From Marthasterias glacialis (Eukaryota; Echinodermata; Asteroidea; Forcipulatida; Asteriidae), in contig OU452234.1 of the NCBI GenBank assembly GCA_911728455.2, forward strand, positions 1,366,501 through 1,430,500: a stretch of 64,000 bases of DNA. Reading direction: 5' to 3'. Below, piece after piece: positions 39,701 through 44,498 of the stretch. How positions within the stretch are numbered: the first letter of the stretch is position 1; every line of letters starts with the position of its first letter. The notes beneath the pieces are model-generated. The model was not told the DNA's origin. It was given only the letters and a program-made list of their open reading frames with translations, and did no database searches. A program made the position numbers and the translations under genes.

Positions 39701-41220
39701 ATGACATGTGATAGAAGAGAATGGAAATTGCCGTAGGAGGGTTTTTATCCAATACATGAATACAGCCTGATGATAATGACGAGGATGACATTCAATGCCA
39801 AAACCAGGCACTTCCTGCCAAAACTCAAAACTGTTTATACACCAATCCGAGCAGAGCTCATTTAAATGGTGTTTTACACCACCGCGGTCATGGCCTCCAC
39901 ACGCCCACATGACACGACACACATGTCAGCGCGCATATATACCAATTCTCAGCATGGAGAATTCACAGTGCGTGTGCCTCGATGCGCGCGTGCGGCTGCC
40001 ATAGTTGCAGTGGTGTAAACGCCCATGAACAAGCTGCTCGGATTAGTCTATAGTTGTTCATCAAATTGATGAGAACAAGTCTCAGTCTCAAAACGTTCAA
40101 GTAACAACTTATTATGGCCTTTTTATGCACTGTCAGATTGTCAAAAAACAAACTCACAGTACTTGGAATGACAAGACATTACCAAAGTGCTATTTTACTA
40201 ATTAGTAATTAAATTTGATTATATTATTATTACTTAAATACATGTATCATCACAGCTGTATCCCAATCATGTCAGTTACAAACATTTACACCATCAGTAG
40301 TACCAAGTAATTGGTATAGCCCCATAAATAGTGCCAATACGCTGGACTACCTCCACTCCTAGGCGCTATGAACATGTACCCCCCAAAATGTGACATCAAC
40401 TTTCCAATTGAGACTTACATTTTTTGCCACAATTTTTCCCTTGATGATCGCTTGGTCATTGCCGGAGAGTCTGGAGTACATTAGATTTGCAATGCGATCA
40501 CTCCTTAAATGGCGCCCTCTTTTTTCTTTCATAAAATTCCACCAAAAGGAGTGATCGCATCACAAATCTAATGTACTCCAGACTCTCCAGCAATGACCAA
40601 GAGATCATAGAGGGACAAATTTGGACAAACAAATGTTATGTCTCAATTTGAAAGTTGGTGTCACAATTTTGGGGTACACGTTCATAACGCAAACGAGAGG
40701 AGGTAGTCTAGATTGGCAATATTTAATGGGGCAGTAAATACATATGTACAAGTACGTAGCTGTATCTTGTAGTAGTACTAGGAGTAGTTACAAATACAAA
40801 TACAAGTTGTATGTGAGGCACCCTACCATTATTCGACACTAAATTTTAAACTAAACAAAAAATACATTATGAATGATGTTTACTACTTAATTTTAATAAC
40901 AAAAGTACGCTGAAGTTGGTTCTCCAGCCAGACGTTTACTTATTTTATTTAGTATACAAAAATATGATTCACAAAATCACACAGATGTGAAAAATGTGGT
41001 GGGTAAGGCTCACAGATTGCGTTCATCATGACATCATGTTAACGCATCATGAATTGTATTCAGTACAGTACGACTACACGCATTATTCTCTTACCTTTAC
41101 TCTTCGTTTCTGCCACCTTCCACACGGACTTTCCTCTAGAATTTCTTGCTCGTCCTCACTCTCATCACAACTGTCATGTAGATCTTCTGACCGCTCGTCT
41201 GCAGCCCCATTTGTAGGCAT
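573..41220 (-). CDS. NRBP1: Nuclear receptor-binding protein (pseudokinase), 5' part of gene, 4 coding exons in window
   Basis: Coding exons 41220-41095, 16519-16397, 1943-1839 and 703-573 join in phase (0,0,0, then 2 nt over) to give residues 1-161; the rest lies beyond the left edge. NRBP proteins are adaptor pseudokinases involved in membrane trafficking, signalling and substrate-receptor roles in ubiquitin ligases (family knowledge). The acidic N-terminus runs into the family signature EILEESPCGRWQKRR, then DTEDGVEVVWNEVQF, LEHCNIVKFHKYWADI and VIFITEYMSSGSL. The position of the kinase VAIK lysine is occupied by Asn69 in VVWNE, and there is no glycine-rich loop, consistent with a pseudokinase. 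Introns are 24,575, 14,453 and 1,135 bp. Invertebrates usually have one NRBP gene, so NRBP1 versus NRBP1/2 is only a naming question. It has the same orientation as PPM1G, lying 6.5 kb downstream of it. Confidence 0.95.
1664..1740 (+). mobile_element. MITE G, 3' part only
   Basis: Matches the right half of the 178-bp element at 14594-14771: CCTTCCAGCCTC, GTTTGAATGGGA-like and GATAAAG-TCTA end, more diverged. It lies about 100 bp before NRBP1 exon 3 (minus sense: in intron 2). Confidence 0.55.
1839..1943 (-). CDS. NRBP1: NRBP1 coding exon 3 (residues 84-118)
   Basis: Acceptor TTTACAG|GAGAAA and donor AGG|GTAGGT; 35 codons, phase 0. It encodes EKIRVKFDNLIGLEHCNIVK followed by FHKYWADIRTEVKPR, the alpha-C helix region of the kinase fold, very close to vertebrate NRBP1. 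The exon has no useful long open frame around it and is recognised by similarity. Confidence 0.94.
2820..3075 (+). repeat. Dispersed repeat Q, plus copy, with short open frame
   Basis: About 250 bp, matched in inverted orientation by 10835-11098. Both copies keep one frame open over about 190 bp without indels, reading ESLFSWLCQVKVS-C-Q-R-Y. Here the frame stops at TAA near 3055. Ends include CCCGTC...GACGGG. Unknown origin. Confidence 0.6.
3401..3863. mobile_element. TIR element (about 460 bp), CTGAGAGCAAGTTCGGGTG ends
   Basis: Left end CTGAGAGCAAGTTCGGGTG and right end CACCCGAACTTGCTCTGAG are inverted copies. No coding capacity seen; the interior carries repeated GACTAG motifs. Looks like a non-autonomous DNA transposon. 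Confidence 0.6.
3961..4150. repeat. Tandem repeat, 70-bp unit, about 2.7 copies
   Basis: AAGGYAGACTGCC starts at 3961, 4031 and 4101, an exact 70-bp period. Each unit includes CCAAGGYTAATGAGTTCTAC and CCCAGGTTTGTGATC; the third is diverged. Confidence 0.9.
4569..4963. mobile_element. Foldback element (about 395 bp)
   Basis: Arms of more than 60 bp: GACAAAATGACAAGTCTCTA... at left is inverted at right (ends ...TAGACAGTTGTCATTTTGTT). Inner pair GGGTCTTTACATC / GAATGTAGACCCA is also inverted, so nearly the whole unit folds. No gene. Confidence 0.65.
5395..5590 (+). mobile_element. Repeat C copy 1 (GTTAATGGCATCACGTTTC family)
   Basis: Contains AACCACAAGGACTTATTGTA and an internal inverted pair GTTAATGGC...AGTCTTTCTC / GGAAAGACT...GCCATTAAC at 5462-5567. 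A second, partial copy is at 8555-8665. Confidence 0.55.
6017..6283. mobile_element. TIR element (267 bp), TAGGCCTTATTTTTTACAGC ends
   Basis: Left end TAGGCC...GCGAGAGGGCAC and right end GTGCCCTCTTGCTGTC...GGCCTA are inverted. The interior is AT-rich and non-coding. MITE-like. Confidence 0.7.
6991..7335 (+). repeat. Tandem repeat, 69-bp unit x 5
   Basis: CCCCGTTATTGTAAGATCAT recurs at 6991, 7060, 7129, 7198 and 7267, exact 69-bp period, copies about 97% alike. Because 69 is divisible by 3, one plus frame stays open through all five (period RYCKIIIPECKYYINSNSSF plus VFP), but there is no recognised domain and changes between copies include amino-acid changes. Most likely non-coding. Confidence 0.95.
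7327..7380. repeat. Perfect 24-bp inverted repeat with 6-base loop
   Basis: Arm 7327-7350 ends CACGAAGCGACGGG; loop 7351-7356 is CATATA; arm 7357-7380 is the exact inverse. It abuts the last 69-bp unit and shares its TTTGTGTTT tail. Confidence 0.95.
7331..7632. mobile_element. TIR element (302 bp) with duplicated end
   Basis: TGTTTTCACGAAGCGACGGG at 7331-7350 is matched inverted by CCCGTCCCTTCGTGAAAACA at 7613-7632 (19 of 20). An extra inverted copy of the end lies at 7357-7376. The AT-rich interior is non-coding. Confidence 0.6.
8150..8299. mobile_element. Foldback MITE (about 150 bp)
   Basis: AGTAGTAACTCGGTCTTAAA and its inverse near 8270-8299 flank an inner imperfect palindrome (GACCATGTGATAAAGGAC / GTCCTTTATTGCATGGC). 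No coding content. Confidence 0.6.
8555..8665 (+). mobile_element. Repeat C copy 2
   Basis: Shares with 5395-5590 the blocks AACTGCTTACCAACC, AAGGACCTG, TGTATAAATGCA, GTTAATGGCCTCATGTTTTG and AGTCTTTCTAAAGGCT. Confidence 0.5.
8860..9172. repeat. Minisatellite, 26-bp unit x 12, with 104-bp higher-order period
   Basis: Unit TGACTTCTTTTTGTACGCAA plus TATGGG. Four-unit blocks repeat: variants (ends GGA, GGG, TATGCAC, GTTGG) occur in the same order in units 4-7 and 8-11, one unit aside. Long frames in it on the minus strand arise only because 78 bp (3 units) lacks stops. Confidence 0.93.
9825..9920 (+). mobile_element. Repeat D fragment (GGAGGCAATTGCC family)
   Basis: Blocks CAAGGCAATGACCAGGGGCA, TGGAGGCAATTGCC and a GCAGGCT end, shared with about ten other copies in this window. 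Confidence 0.55.
10050..10600 (-). pseudogene. LINE (non-LTR retrotransposon) 3' end, 5'-truncated and frameshifted
   Basis: On the minus strand the translation reads IHLQRLPNCAARIVSLSPGR, ITPILHSLHWHPVIDRIKYK and VLLLVFHSLHGTTPAY, then after a frameshift GPTLWNTLQQELRSTSSMSA and FKTLLETRLF. This is the typical C-terminus of CR1/L2-type reverse transcriptase proteins. The element ends in an ATT/TAA microsatellite (10057-10081), as expected for a LINE tail. It is inactive. Confidence 0.85.
10057..10081 (+). repeat. (TAA)n microsatellite, LINE tail
   Basis: About eight TAA units ending the LINE remnant. Confidence 0.9.
10835..11098 (-). repeat. Dispersed repeat Q, minus copy, with longer open frame
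   Basis: Inverse of 2820-3075. The minus frame from 11123 to 10815 is 102 residues: it includes FDNFSTEKTKIPVQERESLF and SWLCQVKVSSCQRYSQRKI with a Lys/Arg-rich end. The matching part in the other copy keeps the same frame. Unknown; could be a domesticated or transposon-derived fragment. Confidence 0.55.
11110..12530. other. NRBP1 intron 2, no recognised feature
   Basis: Unique-looking AT-rich DNA. Short open frames here show no domain, splice-supported exon or repeat that I can recognise. Confidence 0.5.
12540..12780 (+). repeat. Repeat E copy 1 (TTTTTCACTATTTTCT family)
   Basis: Blocks TTTTTCACTATTTTCTTCTG, TTTTCACA, and ATCACACGAAGTAAGTGCAC are shared with 23175-23380 and 48325-48455. 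Ends in a TTATTATTA microsatellite (12770-12800). Confidence 0.55.
13205..13328 (-). mobile_element. Repeat D copy, inverted
   Basis: AAGCCTGACA end, GGCAATTGCC core, GGTGCCCCTTGAAATGG and ATAGAGATGCCCC blocks in family order, minus orientation. Confidence 0.6.
13366..13397. repeat. Palindrome GTGTAACCGTTTC / GAAACGGTCGGTTACAC
   Basis: Near-perfect inverted repeat, one extra base in one arm. The same GTGTAACCG motif recurs at 13395-13408 and 14116-14162, so it belongs to repeat F. Confidence 0.7.
13890..14172 (+). mobile_element. Repeat F copy 1
   Basis: Shares with 19578-19762 the blocks CATTCTGCATTGC, CATCGTGATCGCAATGTGG, TTTCGGGGCACTTTCCA, ACCGTAAAAATG and GTGTAACCGGACGATCG, ending in CAGGCTTA. 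Confidence 0.65.
14594..14771 (+). mobile_element. MITE G copy 1 (178 bp)
   Basis: Ends ATAGACCTTTATCATGCTGC and its inverse (GCACCATGATAAAGGTCTAT) make terminal inverted repeats of about 30 bp that include CCATCTTGG / CAAGATGGC. Full-length copies also at 29975-30150 and 49070-49248, at least 90% alike by eye. No coding capacity. Confidence 0.85.
15022..15165 (+). repeat. Tandem duplication, 76-bp period, 2 copies
   Basis: GGCATACCACCATAATCAGA starts at 15022 and 15098; the second copy differs at one or two bases over about 66 bp. Confidence 0.92.
15995..16122 (+). mobile_element. Repeat D copy, degraded
   Basis: AAAGGACACCTCAATGAG, GGCACCAAGGCAATGAC, ACTGCCTCCATCGCCTC and ATCAGGCC end. 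It sits about 280 bp downstream of NRBP1 exon 2 in gene sense. Confidence 0.55.
16397..16519 (-). CDS. NRBP1: NRBP1 coding exon 2 (residues 43-83)
   Basis: Acceptor TTGCTTTGCAG|GTAACTC and donor GAG|GTAAGA; 41 codons, phase 0 at both ends. It encodes VTQRDVPGIDVAYLAMDTED and then GVEVVWNEVQFSARRVFKEQE, the start of the kinase-like domain. Asn69 (in VVWNE) stands where an active kinase carries its ATP-binding lysine. Confidence 0.95.
16641..16817 (+). mobile_element. Repeat D copy, nearly full length (177 bp)
   Basis: GGCTGATTGCTTC start, AAAGGGCAAGGGCATCAAGG, GACCAGGGGCAACAGAGG, and ATCAGGCCTGATC end; the ends are inverted (family TIR CAGGCCTGA). Confidence 0.65.
17118..17204 (+). mobile_element. 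Repeat D fragment
   Basis: AAAGGGCACCAGGGCAAAAT, CATGGAGGCAATTGCCTCCA and AATCAGGTC end. Confidence 0.6.
17285..17428. mobile_element. TIR element H copy 1 (GATTTCACAAAG ends)
   Basis: GCCGATTTCACAAAGATCTA and its inverse CTTTGTGAAATCGAGA flank GTGTGATGTCACAACACAAA. Relatives at 59815-59940 and 60132-60283. Confidence 0.7.
17434..17677. mobile_element. Repeat I, two tandem palindromic MITEs
   Basis: Two about 115-bp units, each with TTTCACAAAG and inverse ends and an interior of TAGGACTAG / CTAGTCCTA repeats, giving a long self-complementary sequence. Confidence 0.75.
19051..19232 (-). mobile_element. TIR element J copy 1
   Basis: AGACTAATCCAAGCAGCTTG at left, CTGCTCGAATCGGTGCATAG at right; internally GGTGGTGTAAACCACC. 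A better copy with clear inverted ends is 39836-40054. Confidence 0.6.
19276..19346. repeat. ACATGT-rich microsatellites
   Basis: ACATGTACATGTAC tracts at 19278-19292 and 19328-19345; self-complementary, and similar TACATGTA runs are common in this genome. Confidence 0.7.
19578..19762 (+). mobile_element. Repeat F copy 2 with TAAGCCTGG inverted ends
   Basis: Begins TAAGCCTGG and ends CCAGGCTTA; interior matches 13890-14172 (GTACATCGTGATCGCAATGT, CGTAAAAATGTAAACGTGTA). Confidence 0.7.
20184..20527. mobile_element. Foldback pair of repeat B (344 bp)
   Basis: Two copies face each other, each starting with or ending at GGGCCCAATTTCA, with CACAGATGG...GTGACATGGTGTTTTTGCTGG and its inverse inside. 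The whole can form a hairpin in the NRBP1 pre-mRNA. Confidence 0.75.
21210..21280 (+). mobile_element. Repeat B fragment
   Basis: GTTGTGCTTAAGCAGCTCTA TGAATTTGGG is the family end block; the rest is missing. Confidence 0.45.
21281..22430. other. NRBP1 intron 1, no recognised feature
   Basis: AT-rich sequence with purine-rich stretches near 21660-21760. No gene, TIR pair or tandem repeat recognised. Confidence 0.45.
22430..22850 (+). repeat. Tandem repeat, 108-120 bp unit, about 3.5 copies
   Basis: GAATGGTCAGACAGTAGG recurs at 22481, 22589, 22700 and 22820. Units carry GTGTACTGTGTAGATGCAT and AAAACCACAGTG. Length differs by 3 and 9 bases between units. Open frames in both strands are by-products. 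Confidence 0.9.
23175..23380 (+). repeat. Repeat E copy 2
   Basis: TTTCTTTCACTATTTTCTCC, TTTTTCACAGG, AATCACACAAAGTAAGAACA and GACCATGGTAAAGC blocks, aligned with 12540-12780. Confidence 0.55.
24515..24890. mobile_element. Inverted pair of repeat D elements
   Basis: Plus copy at 24520-24685 and minus copy at 24715-24888, each about 165 bp, separated by about 30-40 bp. GATTGCTTCGTTCTTGAAAG near the left is inverted as CTTTCAAGAACGAAGCAATC at the right. Forms a long foldback. Confidence 0.85.
25255..25380 (+). repeat. Degenerate (AGACCA/AGACCG)n minisatellite
   Basis: Runs such as AGACCGAGACCAAGACCTC and AGACCAAGACCAAGACCGAG. Related GAGACC motifs recur at 25660-25745. Arg-Pro reading frames come from the hexamer. 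Confidence 0.7.
26850..26975 (+). mobile_element. Repeat B fragment
   Basis: ATGGTGTTTTGGCTGGTAAC, TTCTGCTAAGCAAAATTC, GTGCTTAGC and AAAGCAGCTCTG in family order. Confidence 0.55.
27291..27335 (+). repeat. Poly(C)/poly(A) tract
   Basis: About 16 C followed by about 13 A and an AAATA-rich run. Prone to slippage and assembly error. Confidence 0.9.
27340..29970. other. NRBP1 intron 1, mostly without recognised features
   Basis: Only a short repeat D scrap at 28585-28640 (AGAGGCTATTGCCTCCGTGA) is evident. No splice-supported exon or long domain-bearing frame. Confidence 0.45.
29975..30150 (+). mobile_element. MITE G copy 2
   Basis: TAGACCTTTATCAGGCTGC start, TAAAGGTCTA end; interior nearly identical to 14594-14771. 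Confidence 0.85.
31433..31489 (+). repeat. Short (CCACCCAGACCAG)n minisatellite
   Basis: AGCCACCCAGACCAG repeated about four times with a 5-bp irregularity. Confidence 0.8.
32150..32492. mobile_element. Repeat I, three clustered palindromic MITEs
   Basis: Three about 110-bp units of the same family as 17434-17677; units one and two share an orientation, unit three is inverted. Ends GGATTTCACAAA / TTTGTGAAATCC. Confidence 0.75.
32775..33445 (+). pseudogene. Degraded coding-like stretch of unknown family
   Basis: Plus-strand pieces in shifting frames look protein-like: LIKHQLFGFIPPKRIDTSKS (to about 32950), then EYCMLTKPTDKGGKTLGGKP MKKLRSEF-stop-RARTMEAMASRKLFG ETIAKQ up to a CAG|GTATAA donor-like site (about 33098), then from an ATTTAG acceptor-like site (33237) TFDAAFDLKDGGEYMIHDSN IFKDGTYLKRRQ and LFVKIYLLAITRVNQ. 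Each is broken by stops or frameshifts. I do not recognise the family. It could be a decayed transposon protein or a gene copy; it lies in NRBP1 intron 1, opposite strand. Confidence 0.35.
33450..34785. other. NRBP1 intron 1, no recognised feature
   Basis: No gene or clear repeat; a short inverted pair CATGTTTACCTTCC / GGTAAACATG is at 34188-34215 and a C-run near 34109. Confidence 0.4.
34792..35326. repeat. Minisatellite, 18-bp unit x about 30
   Basis: Unit CCCTCCCCAGGGTAACTA, nearly perfect. The first 17 units are identical; after about 35100 some carry CCCTCCCT, and two carry AACGACCC. Each unit contains the small inverted pair TACCCT / AGGGTA. Both strands are open: (TTLPRV)n on plus, (GEGSYP)n on minus. 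Non-coding by default, inside NRBP1 intron 1. Confidence 0.97.
36397..36571. mobile_element. Foldback element K copy 1
   Basis: AGTAAGTTTTGCCGAGACAC and its diverged inverse end flank GGTTCTGAAAAGAACC and TTTCAGAACC. A downstream tail, GGATTGTATTCCCACCATGC, is shared with 56583-56622. Confidence 0.7.
36843..37155. mobile_element. Possible TIR element (313 bp)
   Basis: CAATAGACCTTTCTTTTCC at left and AACAATAGAAAGGTCTATAG at right are imperfect inverted ends. Interior not coding. Confidence 0.4.
37255..37378 (-). mobile_element. Repeat D copy, inverted
   Basis: GGTCATTGTCTTGGTGCCCC, TAGAGGTGCCCTTTACCAA and CACGCCTGATA end. Confidence 0.6.
37838..38168 (-). mobile_element. tRNA-Leu-derived SINE, copy C
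   Basis: Read on the minus strand it opens GTCGTGGCCGAGTGGTCTAG (A box), has an anticodon-like AACTCAAGTT, then TGGGTTCCATTCCTGG (B-box-like, degraded) and CATGAGCAAGGCACTTAAAC. The tail (GTAAAGTGCCTTGATCTAG, then ATTATTATTAT) differs from copies A and B, so it is another subfamily. Confidence 0.8.
38288..38427 (-). mobile_element. Repeat D variant with CAGGCCTGGAATT inverted ends
   Basis: CAGGCCTGGAATT and AATTCCAGGCCT ends; interior CTTGGTGCCCCTTCG, GGAGGTGCCCTTCGCAAA. Same arrangement as 49737-49872. Confidence 0.7.
38508..38685 (+). repeat. Repeat L, plus copy (178 bp)
   Basis: AGGCCTTGATCTTAACCGAG to TTCTTAAAATTGAGGCCTGC; the inverse copy at 55781-55959 is about 94% identical by eye. 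Ends AGGCCT... are themselves inverted. Non-coding. Confidence 0.85.
38690..39785. other. NRBP1 intron 1, AT-rich, no recognised feature
   Basis: Very T-rich at 38720-38860. No gene or repeat family recognised. Confidence 0.4.
39836..40054. mobile_element. TIR element J copy 2
   Basis: TATACACCAATCCGAGCAGA at left and ACAAGCTGCTCGGATTAGTC at right are inverted ends; interior has ACACCACCGC and inverse GCAGTGGTGTAAA. Matches 19051-19232. Confidence 0.7.
40319..40732. mobile_element. Large foldback element M (414 bp)
   Basis: Arms of about 165-180 bp (40319-40500 and 40552-40732) are inverted copies; for example GAGAGTCTGGAGTACATTAG at left and CTAATGTACTCCAGACTCTC at right. The central about 45 bp includes GGCGCCCTC. 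Ends GCCCCAT / ATGGGGC. It lies 360 bp inside intron 1 from NRBP1 exon 1. Confidence 0.85.
41095..41220 (-). CDS. NRBP1: NRBP1 coding exon 1 (residues 1-42)
   Basis: The ATG is at 41220-41218 and the exon ends at a strong donor, AAG|GTAAGAG. The 42 codons hold a short acidic N-terminus (ESEDEQEILEE) followed by SPCGRWQKRRVK. The ATG is the first in frame before the conserved block. The N-terminus is shorter than in vertebrates, where a Ser/Pro/Thr-rich leader precedes the acidic stretch. An upstream non-coding exon cannot be excluded. Confidence 0.93.
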
Positions 41221-41450
41221 TTTCGACCAGATTTTGAGTAAAAAACTGGCGAAAATCCGTTATTCTAACACAATAATGAGCGGGCATAGTCTAGTTCCGA
41301 ACAACACAATACACTATTTCGTGGCCGGCCGTGTGTGCGAAACTGGTACCCACATCGGCCACGAGACATACGCTTTTCTACGAGAAATGTCGACACAGGA
41401 TGCCGGAAACCGGCGACATTGACAAATTTTGTTCACACTTGACCTGTGTT
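41221..41450 (-). promoter_or_regulatory. Probable NRBP1 5'UTR and core promoter region
   Basis: Immediately upstream of the NRBP1 ATG the DNA becomes locally CpG-rich (for example CGTGGCCGGCCGTG near 41322 and CCGGAAACCGGCGAC near 41403) in an otherwise CpG-poor window. A CCGGAA core, the ETS/GABP half-site, is present at about 41403. I see no obvious TATA box. The transcription start is not determined. Confidence 0.45.
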
Positions 41451-42187
41451 AACGTAGTCTTCTTGCAGCCGTTACCTTTGCCACCTACAATTTGCTTTGC
41501 AGTTTCGATTCTCTGGCATGAAATCTCAAACAAGTCACTTTAAATAACTCGATAGATTAAACTTCCATCCGAAGCTAGAATCATTTACAATACAGCTTCT
41601 GGTCGAAAAATGAAAGGTCATAGAATAACAGGAAAGAAAGAAAAACTCTTCTACAGATTATAAAAAGTGACAAGTTTCGACTTTAAAGTATGATGTCATG
41701 ATCTAAAATAGATCACCGTATAGAGGGCGCCCTACTAGGTTTCCCGCCCCCAGATAATTCCCGCCCCCAGATAATGATGTAGTTCGTAGAAAGCAAAAAA
41801 ACAGTCATTTTATCTTCACTGTAAAATACAAAATTGATATTTCATCACATTCCTATAGAATAGTTCACAAATAAAAGAAAAATGGAGGCTGGGCAGGGAA
41901 TTTATGTGACACTTAAATTAAAAGGTACAATAATGATTGTTTTTTTTTTTTGGAAGAGTAAATTAATGCCTATCCTCCAATTTTAAATTGATACAAACAA
42001 TGTGACAATTTCATCACATTAAGAGGTAAATTGTCAGTAAGAAATAAGAAAAAAGTGTATGATTTTATCGTCATAATTTTGTCTTCTTCAACAATCAAAA
42101 TAAGCAACAAGGTATTGGGGTCTACAAATGCTTTTTCCTCAACTTTGACAATATTTCTCAATAGAATTGATATGGTATGATCCTTAC

Positions 42188-42333
42188 AATGGGAAACTTT
42201 TCAGGACACTAGGTGGCAGCAGACTTACCAGGTACATCCATTGTTCTCGGAAATGTGCGCATTCACATAAGTACATAACTGACAATTTACCTGATACGTC
42301 TGCTGCCACCTATTGTTCTTAAGTCTCCCATTT
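42188..42333. mobile_element. Repeat A, full copy with inverted ends and two CTCF-like motifs
   Basis: 47-bp arms: AATGGGAAACTTTTCAGGAC... AGGTGGCAGCAGACTTACCA at left, inverted at right. CACTAGGTGGCAG (42207-42219) and CTGCCACCTATTG (42303-42315) are inverted relative to each other. Confidence 0.8.
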
Positions 42334-42339
42334 GTGATC

Positions 42340-43725
42340 AATAATTACCAAAGTTGAATTAGCAAAACAGCCACTGCGTGTAACTGGCGAAAATTTACAC
42401 TTTGTGAAGTAAATAAATGCCTTCTGATCGAGCAATCTCTCAAAGACTGTATGTAACATATTTTATTGAAAAATTCATTCAAGTCATGAAAAACAAGGGG
42501 ATCTGTATTCAAAATAAACTCCAAAAGGTCGGCACAAGACAGTCAACCCTATATCTGTTCATTTAACAAAAAAGCAAGACAAAAAAATTGATACCATATC
42601 ACAATAACCATTTGGAAAGAAAAGAAAGTACATTAATCAAAACAGTTGCACTTATCCTTTTTCATAATCGACAACTTTTTATGTAGCTTGGATATTATCA
42701 TCAACATTTCATAAGTAGGAAAGAGACTACCGCGGGCGCGGAAAGAATTTGAAACTTTTGAAAATAATATGGACTTCACAAATATGAAGGCAGGTTAAGG
42801 AGCAGTAAATTCTATAAGATGTTTGCGAGTTAGATGTTGATGTCTGATACAAAGTCTTATGTGGTCATAAGTGAATGCTCAATTTGAAATTCCTCAGACT
42901 AACTCCAGAGTTGCAAAGTCACATGGTTAGGGGCAAGCTTTTGCATAGTTACATAAGAGATGGCCAACACCAATACATAGTTTCTGACGAAAAGTGTGGC
43001 ACAAGAATGTATCAGTCTTTGCTGATCCGGAGGTCACTTGCCCTGAACCACGTGAAACAGCAACACTTGATTTAGTCTGAGAAATTCAAACTGCGTATTT
43101 ACTTGAGACTGAACAAGGCAGTGTACCAGACATTGCTCATACCTAACTCACAAATGAACCCATTGAAAGTGCTTTTTTGGTCAATGGATTGGGATTACGT
43201 TCTCCAAAGGAGTACATGTACTCAATGAAAATGTTGAAAATAAAGACTACCCCTAAGCTCCTGTAGATCCCGAATTCATACCCTCACCTATACTTGTTTG
43301 TCCTTCTCTATCTTTACCCATAAGTGTACACTAATAACTCAAGCTTGAGGTTGCAGCAAGTCATACTTGTACTTGAAGGTATGCAATTGTACAGAGGCCA
43401 GGCAGGCCATTGCTTCGATCGTCTTCAAAACGTTCCCATGGAAAGCAAGATTTCCTAGTCTGGCGCCCTTGCAAAAAGAAAAAAAAACCCTTCACATCAA
43501 CTCAACCTCCAGGCTTCAGCACAAACCCAATTTCAATTTGTACTCAAGACTCTCGGGAAAAAAAGTACACTCTGAACAATAACTCTTGGCACCAGTTCCT
43601 CAATCAAAATTAATCTTTTTAAAATTGTGGTCTTTCGTTTTTGCCCTGTATCAGCAAAGGTCCGTCCTGACCACTCTCTTCTCAACTTGCTAGCTGATGT
43701 ATACATGGAGAAGGGTACTTCATAC
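42340..43725. other. Intergenic DNA upstream of NRBP1, no recognised feature
   Basis: No gene, TIR pair or tandem repeat recognised. Confidence 0.4.
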
Positions 43726-43732
43726 ACTGTAT

Positions 43733-44164
43733 AGACCTTGTGCACGCGACCTCACCAACCGCTTGCAATCATCTTGGTGATCACCAGCGCATATTTCAGT
43801 CAGGTGCAACTGTTACAAATATCTGGTGCGTGACTCAAGGTGCCATATTGAGCCAATAACTGCAAAGAAATATCTTCTGCGTTACGCTTAATTATGTGCA
43901 TAATGTTGCTGTGCATCAGTCTAACATCCATGTTGATAATTTGGTTGTAATTTTACCACAAAATCTTCTTGTTAAACTCAAAATTCAAAAAATCTTCATT
44001 ATGTGATTTTAATTTTTCCTAAACAATAACAAAATTCATGCTAGAATCTGTTAAATATTTTCTAATAAACATGAACTGCGTGCACTTTTCTTATGGAGAG
44101 GTGATCACCAAAATGGCAAAGTTTAAAGCATGTGGGTGATCTGTGACGAAGTTGCACAAGGTGT
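43733..44164. mobile_element. Possible TIR element (432 bp), ACCTTGTGCA ends
   Basis: AGACCTTGTGCACGCGACCT at left and TTGCACAAGGTGT at right, with a second inner pair CTTGGTGATCACC / GGTGATCACCAAAATGG. Imperfect. Confidence 0.45.
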
Positions 44165-44225
44165 ACATTCTTGACTAAGGCTTTGTCAAACAATAGATTT
44201 TTACAGGCAACTTGGAGGTAACTAA

Positions 44226-44498
44226 GGCCCGTTTCAAACGTTGCGCTCCTGTCGTGTCAAATTCAAATCATTTGAGTTGGGCAATAGTGCGGCATTGGCG
44301 CAGTAGTGGTTTCAAACGTCGCACTTCTGCCAAACTTTGCCAATAGCACGGCAGGGCCTGTTGAGCCATGGTCGAGCTAAGCCTCTGCTGTGCCAAATTC
44401 TAAAAGTGGTTTCAAACACTGCGCTCCTGCCGTGTGGAATTGAGAAGAAAAAAAAAAATGGAATATAGGCAAGAGGGCGACATTTGAAACAGGCCTAA
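44226..44498. mobile_element. TIR element N (AGGCCCGTTTCAAACG ends)
   Basis: AGGCCCGTTTCAAACG and inverse CATTTGAAACAGGCCT; interior repeats of GTTTCAAACRYYGCGCTCCT and CCGTGT. Confidence 0.6.

Noticed and set aside
40994-41422. 142-residue plus-strand open frame over NRBP1 exon 1
   Set aside because: It is the antisense of the NRBP1 first exon and its CpG-rich upstream region; the minus reading is a conserved protein with a proper donor.
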